In this document: positions 17,810 through 26,588 of the stretch, piece by piece
Numbering within the stretch: position 1 is the first letter of the stretch
How the letters are laid out: each line of letters begins with the position of its first letter
Assembly: GCA_002412625.1 (NCBI GenBank)
Contig: DHVK01000012.1
Location: forward strand, 1-64,000
Reading direction: 5' to 3'
DNA length: 64,000 nucleotides
Source of the DNA: Cloacimonetes bacterium UBA5210
GTDB lineage: Bacteria > Cloacimonadota > Cloacimonadia > Cloacimonadales > Cloacimonadaceae
Made by a program: the position numbers and the translations under genes
Notes under the pieces: generated by a model
The model's input: the letters and a program-made list of their open reading frames with translations, nothing else
The model's database searches: none
What the model was told of the DNA's origin: nothing

Positions 17810-19138
17810 ATGGAAAAATACATTATTCACTCCGCTGAGATTCTCAGCTTCGACGCTGCAAGACCCTATTTGAAGGACTACGCTGTGATGGTGGAAGAAG
17901 GCAGGATCGTGAAGATCGCTCCCTACGCCGAACTGAAGGACGAAAACTGCGAGCACATCGACGCTGCCGGAAAGATCTTGATGCCCGGGCTGATCAACGC
18001 CCATCATCATTTCTATTCCACTTTGGTTACCGGTCTCGGCAAAGCTGCTCCTTCCAAAGATTTCAATGAAGTGTTGGAAAACCTCTGGTGGCGCCTGGAT
18101 AAAAAACTGATGCTGCGGGATACCTATGTCAGTGCGGCAATTTCTGCCGTCAGTTGCATCCGCAATGGCTGCACCACAGTGATCGATCATCACGCTTCAC
18201 CTTACCACATCACCGGCTCTTTGGCAGAGATCGGCAGGGCTGTAAAGGATGCCGGGATCAGGGCAAATCTTTGCTATGAAGTTTCGGATCGTGATGGTCT
18301 GGAGCGGCGGGATGAGGGGATAGAGGAAAACCTGAGCTATATCAAAGCCTATGGCGGGCATCAGGATCCGCAGCTTAAAGCCCTGTTCGGGATGCACGCG
18401 GCCTTCACCTTGAGTGACGAGAGCTTGCAGAAGATCGCCAGCTTGGTATCCGAAACCGGCTGCGGGGTTCATATTCACGTGGCAGAAGCGCAGAGTGATC
18501 AACGCTTTAATATCGAGCATTACGGTAAACGAGTGGTGGAACGCCTCAATGACTTTGGGCTGATCACGCCCAATAGCGTGCTGGCACACGGTGTGCATTT
18601 GAACCCCAAGGAGATGATGATTATCTCCGAACGCGGGGCGGCGATCGTGACTAATCCCCAGTCCAATCTGAACAATGCCGTGGGCATCGCGGATGTGTGC
18701 AAGATGAACGAACTGGGCATCACGGTCGGTTTGGGCACAGATGCCATGACGGTGAATATGCTGGAAGAATTGCGGGTGGGGCTTTGGGCTCAACACCTGA
18801 AGCAGGAAAACCCCTCCGCAGGTTTCATGGAGCTCGCCTCGACCTTGCTGTTTAACAACCCCCGGATTGCGCAAAAGTATTGGGGAGCAGGACACGGAAT
18901 CATCACTGAAGGTGCTGTGGCAGATATGATCCTGGTGGATTACGATCCGCATACCCCGCTGAATGGCGAGACCTGGATCGGACACGTGATTTTTGGCATC
19001 TCGCAAGCCAGAGTGGATTCCACGATCGTGGGCGGAGAGTTCCTGATGTGGGACGGTGAACTGCTTTTGAGCTTTGATGAACAAGAGCTGCGCGTGGAAA
19101 GCAGAGAACTTGCCAAATCCCTCTGGGAAAGATTCTGA
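17810..19138 (+). CDS. ssnA: SsnA-type aminohydrolase (amidohydrolase superfamily)
   Basis: Metal-dependent cytosolic hydrolase of 442 residues, the same length as E. coli SsnA. The deaminase/cytosinase-type metal site is intact: NAHHHFYS near residue 64, IHVAEAQS, VLAHGVHL and GLGTDAMT supply the His and Asp ligands. In bacteria that degrade purines anaerobically, ssnA is one of the genes linked to uric acid and hydroxypurine breakdown; the exact substrate is not settled from sequence. It is the first gene after a strong promoter and is followed within 30 bp by ygeY. The start ATG has AAGGAAG upstream. Guanine deaminase or another ring-opening hydrolase remain alternatives. Confidence 0.9.
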   Translation: MEKYIIHSAEILSFDAARPYLKDYAVMVEEGRIVKIAPYAELKDENCEHIDAAGKILMPGLINAHHHFYSTLVTGLGKAAPSKDFNEVLENLWWRLDKKLMLRDTYVSAAISAVSCIRNGCTTVIDHHASPYHITGSLAEIGRAVKDAGIRANLCYEVSDRDGLERRDEGIEENLSYIKAYGGHQDPQLKALFGMHAAFTLSDESLQKIASLVSETGCGVHIHVAEAQSDQRFNIEHYGKRVVERLNDFGLITPNSVLAHGVHLNPKEMMIISERGAAIVTNPQSNLNNAVGIADVCKMNELGITVGLGTDAMTVNMLEELRVGLWAQHLKQENPSAGFMELASTLLFNNPRIAQKYWGAGHGIITEGAVADMILVDYDPHTPLNGETWIGHVIFGISQARVDSTIVGGEFLMWDGELLLSFDEQELRVESRELAKSLWERF

Positions 19139-19165
19139 TAAAAGAAACTGATAAAGAAGGTGAAC

Positions 19166-20359
19166 ATGTATCAAGAGATTTTGCAAAAAGCTAAAGCCTA
19201 TGAACAGGAAACAGTGCGCTTTCTGATGGATATGGTGCGCATTCCTGCCTTTTCCACCAAGGAAAAAGACGTGATAGAATGCATCAAAAAAGAGATGGAA
19301 GCGGCAGGATTTGATGAAGTGATGATCGACCCGCTGGGCAACGTGATCGGACGCATCGGCAACGGTCCCAAAGTGATCGCCTTCGATGCTCATATCGATA
19401 CCGTTTATCCCGGCGACCGCTCGCTTTGGGATTTTGATCCCTTCGACGCGCATGTGAAAGATGGCAAGGTGTGGGGCAGAGGCACTGTGGATCAGGAAGG
19501 CGGCATGGCCTCCATGGTGACCGCCGGGCGCATCATCAAAGACCTGGGCCTGCAGGAAGGGTTCACGCTCTACTTCACGGGAACGGTGATGGAAGAGGAC
19601 TGCGACGGGCTGTGCTGGCAATACATCATCAAAGAAGATAAAATCGTGCCGGAAATGGTGGTCATCACCGAACCTACCAATATGAATATCTATCGCGGAC
19701 ACCGCGGCAGAATGGAGATGCAGGTGCATGTGAAGGGGCTTTCCTGTCACGGCTCTGCCCCTGAACGCGGGGATAACGCCATCTACAAGATCGCGCGCAT
19801 CGCTCTGGAAATCGAGAAACTGCACGAGCGCTTGCATTATGACGAGTTTCTGGGCAAAGGCTCCGTGACGGTCTCCGAAGTTTATTTTACCGGGCCTTCC
19901 CAGTGTGCCGTGCCGGATAGCGCGCGCATCCATCTGGATCGCCGTCTCACCTGGGGCGAGACCAAGGAAAGCGCGGTGGCGGAAGTGGCTGAAGCCTGCC
20001 GTTTGGCGGGTCATCCAGATGCCCGCATCGAAGTGTTGGTCTATGAAGAAGCCGCCTTTACGGGCTTGGTTTACCCCACCGAAAAATACTATCCCACTTG
20101 GGTTACTCCTGCGGATTCACCCTGGGTGAAGGCTGCCGAAGCAGCCTATTCCCAGACACTTAACCGCAGCCCGAAGGTAGATAAATGGACCTTCTCCACC
20201 AATGGCGTGGCGATTGCCGGAATGCACAAGATCCCCTGCATCGGCTTGGGACCCGGCAACGAAGTGTATGCCCACGCTCCCAATGAAGCCACCCCGATTG
20301 AGCACCTCACTGAAGCAGCAGCCTTTTATGCCGCGTTGATTCATCAGCTGGGAAAATGA
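19166..20359 (+). CDS. ygeY: YgeY-type M20 family hydrolase
   Basis: Zinc-dependent M20/ArgE-DapE-like hydrolase, 397 residues. Start ATG 19166 is chosen because AGAAGG sits 5 bp before it; an in-frame GTG at 19160 overlaps that site. Metal-binding motifs are present: IAFDAHIDTVYPGD, WGRGTVDQEGGMAS and TVMEEDCDGL (catalytic Glu-Glu). The family is found beside ssnA, ygeW and molybdenum hydroxylase genes, and is needed for anaerobic uric acid use in organisms where this was tested. It probably cleaves an amide or carbamoyl bond of a ring-opened intermediate (inference). Its stop overlaps the next start (ATGA), so the two are translationally coupled. Confidence 0.9.
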   Translation: MYQEILQKAKAYEQETVRFLMDMVRIPAFSTKEKDVIECIKKEMEAAGFDEVMIDPLGNVIGRIGNGPKVIAFDAHIDTVYPGDRSLWDFDPFDAHVKDGKVWGRGTVDQEGGMASMVTAGRIIKDLGLQEGFTLYFTGTVMEEDCDGLCWQYIIKEDKIVPEMVVITEPTNMNIYRGHRGRMEMQVHVKGLSCHGSAPERGDNAIYKIARIALEIEKLHERLHYDEFLGKGSVTVSEVYFTGPSQCAVPDSARIHLDRRLTWGETKESAVAEVAEACRLAGHPDARIEVLVYEEAAFTGLVYPTEKYYPTWVTPADSPWVKAAEAAYSQTLNRSPKVDKWTFSTNGVAIAGMHKIPCIGLGPGNEVYAHAPNEATPIEHLTEAAAFYAALIHQLGK

Positions 20360-21549
20360 CCTACTTTACGAAATACCGCTGTACCCAGTGTGGAATAGAA
20401 TTTCCGCCACACGAGCTGATCTACCTGTGTCCTGCTTGCAGCAAGGACTATCATGCCGGGATGCCCTTGCCCGGGATTGTGGAATGTGATTTTGACTATC
20501 CCGCCATCGTGCGCGAGTGGGAAGAATTCAATGTGGCCTTTCCGGACGCGCATCCTTGCAAAAAGATGGACGAACTCTGCCAGATCTTCAGCCCAATTGA
20601 CCAGGAGTATTATCCGAACTTGCCGGTGGGGAGGACTCCGCTGGTTAGCACGCAGAGCCTTTCCGCGGAGACCCTGTATCTGAAGTTCGACGGAGTGAAC
20701 CCCTCCGGATCCTTCAAAGATCGGGCTTCATATTTGGTGGTGGCAGAAGCTAAGCGCTTGGGTATCCGGGAGATCGTGACAGCTTCTACCGGCAATGCGG
20801 CATCGTCTTTGGCGGCGATCTGTGCTTCAGCGGGCTTGAAAGCGGTGATCTTTGCTCCCGCCAAGGCACCCCAAGCCAAGCTGGTTCAGATTCGGATTCA
20901 TGGAGCAGAGCTGCATTTGGTGGATGGCACTTATGACGACGCCTTTGCGGCAGCACTGGACTATAGCGCAAGCCACGAATGCCTGAACCGCAATACCGCC
21001 TATCATCCCTTTACCATCGAAGGTAAAAAGACTGCCGGGCTGGAGCTCTTTGTGCAGATGCCCGTCTTTCCGGATTATATCTTCATCCCCAGCGGAGATG
21101 GCGTGATCCTGGCGGGAGTGGCGAAGGCTTTTACTGACCTGCTGAAAGCTGGGTTGATCGATAGACTGCCGGCGCTGGTGGCAGCTCAAGCAGAAAGCTC
21201 GGACGCCATCACAACATATTGGGAAAAAGGTGTTTATCAGGATGCCGCAAAACCTGCCACGGTGGCAGATTCCATCAGTGTGAAGACCCCTTCCGCGGCG
21301 CATCTGGCAGTGAAAGCCATCAAAGAAAGCGGTGGCTTCGGCATCCGGGTGAGCGACACGGAGATTCTTTCAGCGCAAAAGATGCTCGCGGAACGTAGCG
21401 GGATCTTCTGTGAACCGTCCAGTGCCGCCACTTTGGCGGCATACTTCAGTTGCCGGGAACAGGGCAGGATCGCAGATAAGGCAACAGTGGTGCTGATGCT
21501 CACCGGACACGGCTTGAAGGATATCGGGGCGGTGAGCTTTGCCGACTAA
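20356..21549 (+). CDS. Threonine synthase-like PLP enzyme
   Basis: Fold-type-II pyridoxal-phosphate enzyme, 397 residues. An N-terminal zinc-ribbon-like segment (CTQCGIEF...CPAC), as seen in many ThrC-like proteins, is followed by the PLP-lysine motif PSGSFKDRAS, the Asn/Gly phosphate-binding stretch TASTGNAASSLA and a C-terminal EPSSAATLAA. By sequence it is threonine synthase. However, it lies inside a purine-degradation cluster, overlapped at both ends by cluster genes (4 bp with ygeY, 11 bp with the next), and no other threonine biosynthesis gene is near. It may act on 2,3-diaminopropionate or another beta-substituted alanine, replacing YgeX (inference), or be a real ThrC recruited to the operon. 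Confidence 0.8.
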   Translation: MTYFTKYRCTQCGIEFPPHELIYLCPACSKDYHAGMPLPGIVECDFDYPAIVREWEEFNVAFPDAHPCKKMDELCQIFSPIDQEYYPNLPVGRTPLVSTQSLSAETLYLKFDGVNPSGSFKDRASYLVVAEAKRLGIREIVTASTGNAASSLAAICASAGLKAVIFAPAKAPQAKLVQIRIHGAELHLVDGTYDDAFAAALDYSASHECLNRNTAYHPFTIEGKKTAGLELFVQMPVFPDYIFIPSGDGVILAGVAKAFTDLLKAGLIDRLPALVAAQAESSDAITTYWEKGVYQDAAKPATVADSISVKTPSAAHLAVKAIKESGGFGIRVSDTEILSAQKMLAERSGIFCEPSSAATLAAYFSCREQGRIADKATVVLMLTGHGLKDIGAVSFAD

Positions 21550-22525
21550 GCCGGTATATCACGATTTCCACGTGCACGTGGGCGAAACCATTGCCGGATA
21601 CCGGCTGCGGGATAGCTTTGCGGATCTTAATCGCTTACGGCAGCGGGACGAGCGTCCTCTGGGCGCGATCGGAGTCTTCGTTACCGAAGCAGCGGGCATC
21701 ACCCTGAAAGACAAGTATATGGCGATGCTGCACAGAGCTCAGCGGGATTATGAGGGCAAGGTGTTTTGGCACTTGAGCCCGGTGCAAAGCACTGCGGAGG
21801 AAGTGGTTCCGCTATTGGATGCTCATAGCGACATCAAACTTTATAGTACATACCGCAATGCGGGGCTCTATAGCTCCTATGAGGTAATCGGGCGGTGGAT
21901 GCAGGCACTTCAGGGCCATGAAACCAGGATCCTGGTGCACTGCGAGGATGACCTCACGGTGCAGGAATACTCTGCCAAGCATCCTTTCCGGCATCCTCAC
22001 GACCACTGTCTGCGCCGTCCGGAACTGGCGGAAGTAAGAGCGGTGGAGCGAGTGCTGGATCTGGCGATCACGCATCAGCACCCGGTGCACATCGTGCATG
22101 TGTCTTCCCCGCAATCCGCGCTGCTGATCAAAGCGGCCAAGCAGCATTTTGCGGGCATCACCTGCGAGACCGCGCCGCATTACCTGCTCTTCAATGAAGA
22201 TAAACTGAAGGAACCGCAAGCGCATCGGTATATCTGCACTCCACCTTTCCGTAGTGAAAAATCCCGCGGGATACTGGTGGAGCTGTTGCAAGACGGGGTC
22301 TTTGACATCCTGGCCAGCGATCACTGCGCTTTCACGGAGGCGGATAAAGACCGCTACCGGGATGAACCGGAACAGGTGCCCTGCGGTATCGCCGGAGTTG
22401 AGACGCTGTATAGCTCCGTCTATAGCGCGCTGGTGGAAACCGGGAAGCTGAGCGAGGCTGAACTGGATCGGCTGTGCCGCATCAAACCAGCTGAGCTGAT
22501 GAATATGGATGAATTACAGGATTAG
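21539..22525 (+). CDS. Dihydroorotase/hydantoinase-like cyclic amidohydrolase
   Basis: 328-residue amidohydrolase, shorter than classical hydantoinases (about 460). The metal site is readable: HDFHVHVGE (HxH), a lysine in IKLYSTYRNAG that could be carboxylated, ILVHCED, VHIVHVSSP, CETAPHYL and ASDHCAF with the catalytic Asp. The frame opens after a TGA at 21533, and the first start is TTG 21539, within the end of the preceding gene. A later start would remove the HxH motif, so TTG is preferred. It occupies the position of hyuA in related uric-acid clusters and would open or close a ureide ring. A role in pyrimidine synthesis (PyrC) is less likely, since no pyr gene is nearby. Confidence 0.85.
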   Translation: MPTKPVYHDFHVHVGETIAGYRLRDSFADLNRLRQRDERPLGAIGVFVTEAAGITLKDKYMAMLHRAQRDYEGKVFWHLSPVQSTAEEVVPLLDAHSDIKLYSTYRNAGLYSSYEVIGRWMQALQGHETRILVHCEDDLTVQEYSAKHPFRHPHDHCLRRPELAEVRAVERVLDLAITHQHPVHIVHVSSPQSALLIKAAKQHFAGITCETAPHYLLFNEDKLKEPQAHRYICTPPFRSEKSRGILVELLQDGVFDILASDHCAFTEADKDRYRDEPEQVPCGIAGVETLYSSVYSALVETGKLSEAELDRLCRIKPAELMNMDELQD

Positions 22526-22528
22526 GAT

Positions 22529-24766
22529 ATGACAAAAGCATTTCGTAACGACGCGATTGCCAAGGTAAGCGGTACCGCGAAATATACCGACGACTATACA
22601 ATGCCGGGCATGCTGCACGCGGTGCCCCTGCACGCGCCAGTGGCAAGCGCGAAGATCAAAAGCATCAATGCAGATCAAGCGCTCAAGATGCCGGGTGTGC
22701 TGAAGGTGATCACCGCTGCCGACATCCCGGGGAGCATCAAATTTGGACAGATCATCAAGGACTATCCGACCCTGGTGGACGAGAGAATCCTCTCCACGGG
22801 CGATGTGGTAGCGCTGGTGGTGGCAGAAAGCCGGGCGCAGGCTCTGGCCGCTTTGCCGCTGATCGCGCTCGAACTGGAGGAGCTTCCCGGGCTGTATGAC
22901 TCGGAAGCAGCCCTCTTGCCGGCTGCGCCACTGATCAATCCCGAGCATGGTTCAAACATTTGCAACTACCACTGCGTACGCACCGGGGACATCAAAGCCG
23001 GGGAAGCAGAGGCAGACATCGTTGTAGAACAGGATTTCACTACTTCCCGGATTGAGCATGCCTATCTGGAGCCGGAAGGCTCTCTCTGCCATCTGCGCCC
23101 GGACGGTGTGATGGAAGTAATCGGCAGCATGCAACACCCCTTCAGTACAAGGCGCTTTGTGGCTTCCACACTGGGCATGGAGCTGAAGGACGTGGAGGTC
23201 AGGACAGTCCCGATGGGCGGTGGTTTTGGTGGAAAGGACGATACGGCTGCGTTGGTTTGCGCCCGTGCCGCGCTTTGTGCCTTCATCACCAAACGCCCGG
23301 TGAAACTGATCTACAGCCGGGAAATGAGCATGCGCGAAAGCTATAAGCGCCATCCCTATACCATGCAATACCGCATGGGGTTGAAGCAGGATGGCAAGAT
23401 CACCTTTGTGAAGGTGCGCATGGTGGCGGATGGCGGTGCCTATTGCAGCGTAACTCCGTGGGTCACCTGGCGCTCCACCGTGCAGTGTTGTGGCTGTTAT
23501 GAAGTGCCCAACGTGCATTGCGATGTTTATGGGGTATATACCAATAACATCTTCACCGGAGCTTTCAGAGGCTTTGGCTCGCCGCAGGTGAACTGGGCGA
23601 TCGAGCAGCTGGTGGAAATCGCTGCTGAACAGCTGGGCATGGACGAACTGGAGTTCAGGCGCGTCAATATGGTAAAACAAGGTTCTTGCACGGTTACCAA
23701 TCAAGTGCTGGATACTCATAAAGTGTCGCTCGCAGAGGTGATGGACAAGGTTCTGAAAGAGATAGACTATGAAACCAAGCGCAAACGCTGCAGCTTTGGC
23801 GACCCCCTTGGCGACAAATGGTACGGCATCGGCTTTGCGATCTCCTATCGCGGCATGAGCCTGGGGGCAGAAGGCGTGGATTTCAACAGCGCTATCATCA
23901 ATGTGCAGCCGGATGGCAGCGTGCTGCTGGAAACCGGGGTGCACGAGAACGGACAGGGTGCCGAAAGCGCCATGATCCTGATCGCATCCGCGGAGCTGGG
24001 CTTGCCCGTCTCCCGCATCCGCTACCGCATGCCCTCTACCTCCAATATCCCGGATGGCGGCACCACGGTGGCTTCCCGCGGGACTCTCCTGGGGGGAGGT
24101 GCCACCACGAATGCGGCTAAGACGCTCAAGGGCATCATCACCGAAGCCCTCCAGACTCACATGCAGCGCAAGGCAGAATTCTTTGAAGCTGGCAATATCC
24201 TGGACTCTACCAAGGAAGTAATATGCACGTGGAACGAGGCCATCAGGTTGTGTTATAGCAAACAGATTTACCCCTATGCTTTTGGAGTGTTTCAAGCGCC
24301 CCGCGTCAGCTGGGATGAAGCCACCGGGCACGGGGATGCTTATTTCACCTGGGTTTACGGCTGTCAGGCAGTTGAGCTGGAGGTGGAGCCCAAGACCGGG
24401 AAGGTTACTTTGTTGAATCTGGTGGCAGCTCACGATGTGGGTAAGGCCATCAATCCGGATATGGTAAAGGGTCAGTTCTATGGCGGGCTTGCCACCGGGG
24501 CCGGCTATGGTTTGTTTGAAGAGGTAGCGCTGAAAGACGGCGCCGTGGTGCCCACGAACTACCATCAATACCGGATCATGCGTGCCACAGATATGCCGGA
24601 GATGACTGCTATTATTGTGGAAAACCCGGATCCCACATCCCCCTCCAAAGCCAAAGGGATCGGGGAACCTACCCTGGAGATTACCGCTCCCGCGATTGCA
24701 AACGCCATCTACCGGGCGACCGGGCAGCGCTGTCCGGATCAGCCCATCAAATTGAGGAAGCTATGA
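22529..24766 (+). CDS. Xanthine dehydrogenase family, molybdopterin-binding subunit
   Basis: Large subunit of a molybdenum hydroxylase, 745 residues (E. coli XdhA is about 750). An aldehyde oxidase/xanthine dehydrogenase hammerhead domain occupies about residues 8-115. The molybdopterin-binding region has MGGGFGGKDD (from 229) and FRGFGSPQ. The catalytic glutamate is E713 in KGIGEPT. It should hydroxylate a purine ring carbon, for example hypoxanthine to xanthine to urate or the reverse; specificity cannot be read directly. It starts 3 bp after the previous stop and overlaps the 2Fe-2S subunit by 4 bp. No FAD-binding subunit gene (xdhB/ygfM type) lies in the window. Confidence 0.92.
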   Translation: MTKAFRNDAIAKVSGTAKYTDDYTMPGMLHAVPLHAPVASAKIKSINADQALKMPGVLKVITAADIPGSIKFGQIIKDYPTLVDERILSTGDVVALVVAESRAQALAALPLIALELEELPGLYDSEAALLPAAPLINPEHGSNICNYHCVRTGDIKAGEAEADIVVEQDFTTSRIEHAYLEPEGSLCHLRPDGVMEVIGSMQHPFSTRRFVASTLGMELKDVEVRTVPMGGGFGGKDDTAALVCARAALCAFITKRPVKLIYSREMSMRESYKRHPYTMQYRMGLKQDGKITFVKVRMVADGGAYCSVTPWVTWRSTVQCCGCYEVPNVHCDVYGVYTNNIFTGAFRGFGSPQVNWAIEQLVEIAAEQLGMDELEFRRVNMVKQGSCTVTNQVLDTHKVSLAEVMDKVLKEIDYETKRKRCSFGDPLGDKWYGIGFAISYRGMSLGAEGVDFNSAIINVQPDGSVLLETGVHENGQGAESAMILIASAELGLPVSRIRYRMPSTSNIPDGGTTVASRGTLLGGGATTNAAKTLKGIITEALQTHMQRKAEFFEAGNILDSTKEVICTWNEAIRLCYSKQIYPYAFGVFQAPRVSWDEATGHGDAYFTWVYGCQAVELEVEPKTGKVTLLNLVAAHDVGKAINPDMVKGQFYGGLATGAGYGLFEEVALKDGAVVPTNYHQYRIMRATDMPEMTAIIVENPDPTSPSKAKGIGEPTLEITAPAIANAIYRATGQRCPDQPIKLRKL

Positions 24767-25233
24767 TTACTGTAAACGGAGTTAACTACGAGATCCCGGC
24801 AGAGCTTCACGCAAGAAAGCTCTCGGACTGGCTGCGCGAAGACCTGATGCTCACCGGCACCAAGATCGGCTGTGACATCGGGGTCTGCGGATCCTGCACT
24901 GTGCTTATAAATAACGAAGCCAGGCGCAGTTGCAAACTGAAACTGAAGGATGTGGAGGCCTGCGAGATTGTCACGATTGAAGGAGTCTCCGGGCCGGACG
25001 GCGGCATTCACCCTTTGCAGCAGGCGTTCATGGATGCCGGCGCAATCCAATGCGGATTCTGCACTCCCGGCATGGTGCTTTCCGCTTTGGCTCTGCTGAT
25101 TAAAAACCACCACCCGTCCCGCGAGGAGATACGTCAGGCTCTAAAAGGCAATCTCTGCCGCTGCACCGGCTATCAACAGATAGTTGACGCGGTGGAACTT
25201 GCCGCCCGCACCATGTACCACAATGAAATATAA
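24763..25233 (+). CDS. Xanthine dehydrogenase family, 2Fe-2S subunit
   Basis: Small electron-transfer subunit, 156 residues, the usual length for separate XdhC/YgfM-partner subunits. Two iron-sulfur clusters are predicted. The ferredoxin-like one is bound by C37, C42, C45 and C57 (GCDIGVCGSC...RRSC). The helical one is in QCGFCTPGMVL and GNLCRCTGYQQI. ATGA overlap with the molybdopterin subunit gene implies coupled translation and a stoichiometric complex. The electron acceptor is unknown because no flavin subunit is encoded next to it. Confidence 0.95.
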   Translation: MITVNGVNYEIPAELHARKLSDWLREDLMLTGTKIGCDIGVCGSCTVLINNEARRSCKLKLKDVEACEIVTIEGVSGPDGGIHPLQQAFMDAGAIQCGFCTPGMVLSALALLIKNHHPSREEIRQALKGNLCRCTGYQQIVDAVELAARTMYHNEI

Positions 25234-25254
25234 ATCTATACAGAGGTAAACAAT

Positions 25255-26418
25255 ATGCAAGAAATAAGCAAAAAGCTACAGGAGCTGGAAAACCTGAAGA
25301 CCAGCCTGCACGGAAAAGACTTCCTGCTCACCTGGGAAAACAGCGTGGAAAACCTGAAAGCCGTTATGCTGGTGGCTGAAATTCTGCAGATTCTGCACAA
25401 AGAAAAGAAGCCCTGGAAGATCTTCGACTACGGTCTGGCGATCTCCATCTTCCGCGACAACAGCACCCGCACCCGCTTCAGCTTTGCCTCCGCCGTAAAT
25501 GGCCTGGGCCTGGGGCTATCGGAGCTGGATGAGGTGAAATCCCAAATCGCGCATGGCGAGACCGTGCGAGAAACCGCCAATATGATCTCCTTTCTTACAG
25601 AAGTGATCGGCATCCGCGACGACATGTATCCCGGCGAGGGGCATACCTACATGCGGGAAGTGGCAGACGCGGTGAGTGAAGGCTTCGAGAATGGACTACT
25701 GGCTCAGCGCCCGACCCTGGTGAACCTGCAATGCGATCTGGACCACCCCACTCAGAGCCTATCGGACATGCTGAAACTGAAGGATTACTTCGGAGGCTGG
25801 GAGAACCTGAAGGGCAAGAAGATCGCCATGAGCTGGGCATATTCCCCATCCTACGGCAAGCCCCTTTCTGTGCCCCAAGGCGTGATCAATTTGATGACCC
25901 GCTTCGGCATGGACGTGGTGCTGGCGCATCCCGAAGGCTACGACCTGCTACCGGATACGCTGGTGAGCGCCAAAGCCTTTGCCAAAGAAAGCGGAGGCAG
26001 CTTCACGCATATGCACGATATGGCAGAAGCCTTCAAAGACGCGGATATAGTTTACCCAAAATCCTGGGCGCCGATGGCGGTGATGCAAAAGCGCACCGAA
26101 CTGCTGAAACAAGGCGATAAACAAGGCCTGAAAGACCTTGAACTGCACTGTCTGGCAGAAAACAAACGGCACATGGACTGGGAATGCACCGAGGACATGA
26201 TGAAGCTCACCAAGGGCGGGAACGCGCTCTATGAGCACTGTCTGCCGGCAGACATCAGCGGCATTAGCTGCGAACACGGCGAAGTAGCCAAGAGCGTGTT
26301 TGAGCGCTACCGCCTGCACACCTACCAGGAAGCCGGTTACAAGCCTTTTGTGATCGCCTCCATGATCTTCAACAGCAAAGTGCAGGATGTGGTATCAAAG
26401 CTGAAGTCTTTTTTGTAA
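25255..26418 (+). CDS. ygeW: Knotted carbamoyltransferase YgeW
   Basis: Member of the aspartate/ornithine transcarbamylase superfamily, 387 residues. Carbamoyl-phosphate motifs are present: DNSTRTRFSF, DHPTQSLSDML and YEHCLPADI. YgeW proteins are trimers with a trefoil knot. In purine-degrading anaerobes they are thought to run in the phosphorolytic direction, taking a carbamoyl group off a ring-derived amino acid and giving carbamoyl phosphate, which a carbamate kinase could convert to ATP. No carbamate kinase gene is in this window. An AGAGG ribosome-binding site precedes the ATG, 21 bp after the 2Fe-2S subunit gene. Confidence 0.93.
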   Translation: MQEISKKLQELENLKTSLHGKDFLLTWENSVENLKAVMLVAEILQILHKEKKPWKIFDYGLAISIFRDNSTRTRFSFASAVNGLGLGLSELDEVKSQIAHGETVRETANMISFLTEVIGIRDDMYPGEGHTYMREVADAVSEGFENGLLAQRPTLVNLQCDLDHPTQSLSDMLKLKDYFGGWENLKGKKIAMSWAYSPSYGKPLSVPQGVINLMTRFGMDVVLAHPEGYDLLPDTLVSAKAFAKESGGSFTHMHDMAEAFKDADIVYPKSWAPMAVMQKRTELLKQGDKQGLKDLELHCLAENKRHMDWECTEDMMKLTKGGNALYEHCLPADISGISCEHGEVAKSVFERYRLHTYQEAGYKPFVIASMIFNSKVQDVVSKLKSFL

Positions 26419-26427
26419 TGAATTAAC

Positions 26428-26561
26428 ACAGAGAAAAGAGAAAAGAGATTTGAAGAGTGATTTTTGAAGAGCTTAATCAATCGGAGATGAGCCTCAGAAA
26501 TGGAGTAATCTCAGGTTTTGATCACACCTTAGAGTCCTCTCTTTTTCTCTCGTCTCTTTGT
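26428..26561. repeat. Purine-rich/pyrimidine-rich inverted repeat in the ygeW-PLP enzyme gap
   Basis: The 170-bp gap after ygeW starts with ACAGAGAAAAGAGAAAAGAG and ends with a near-complementary TCTCTTTTTCTCTCGTCTCT. The arms, about 20 nt each, are separated by about 90 bp. The transcript could fold into a long imperfect hairpin, which might set the ratio between the two halves of the cluster. No T tract follows, so it is not a classic terminator. Confidence 0.5.
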
Positions 26562-26588
26562 AGAAAGAAATCAAAAATAGGAGAATAA

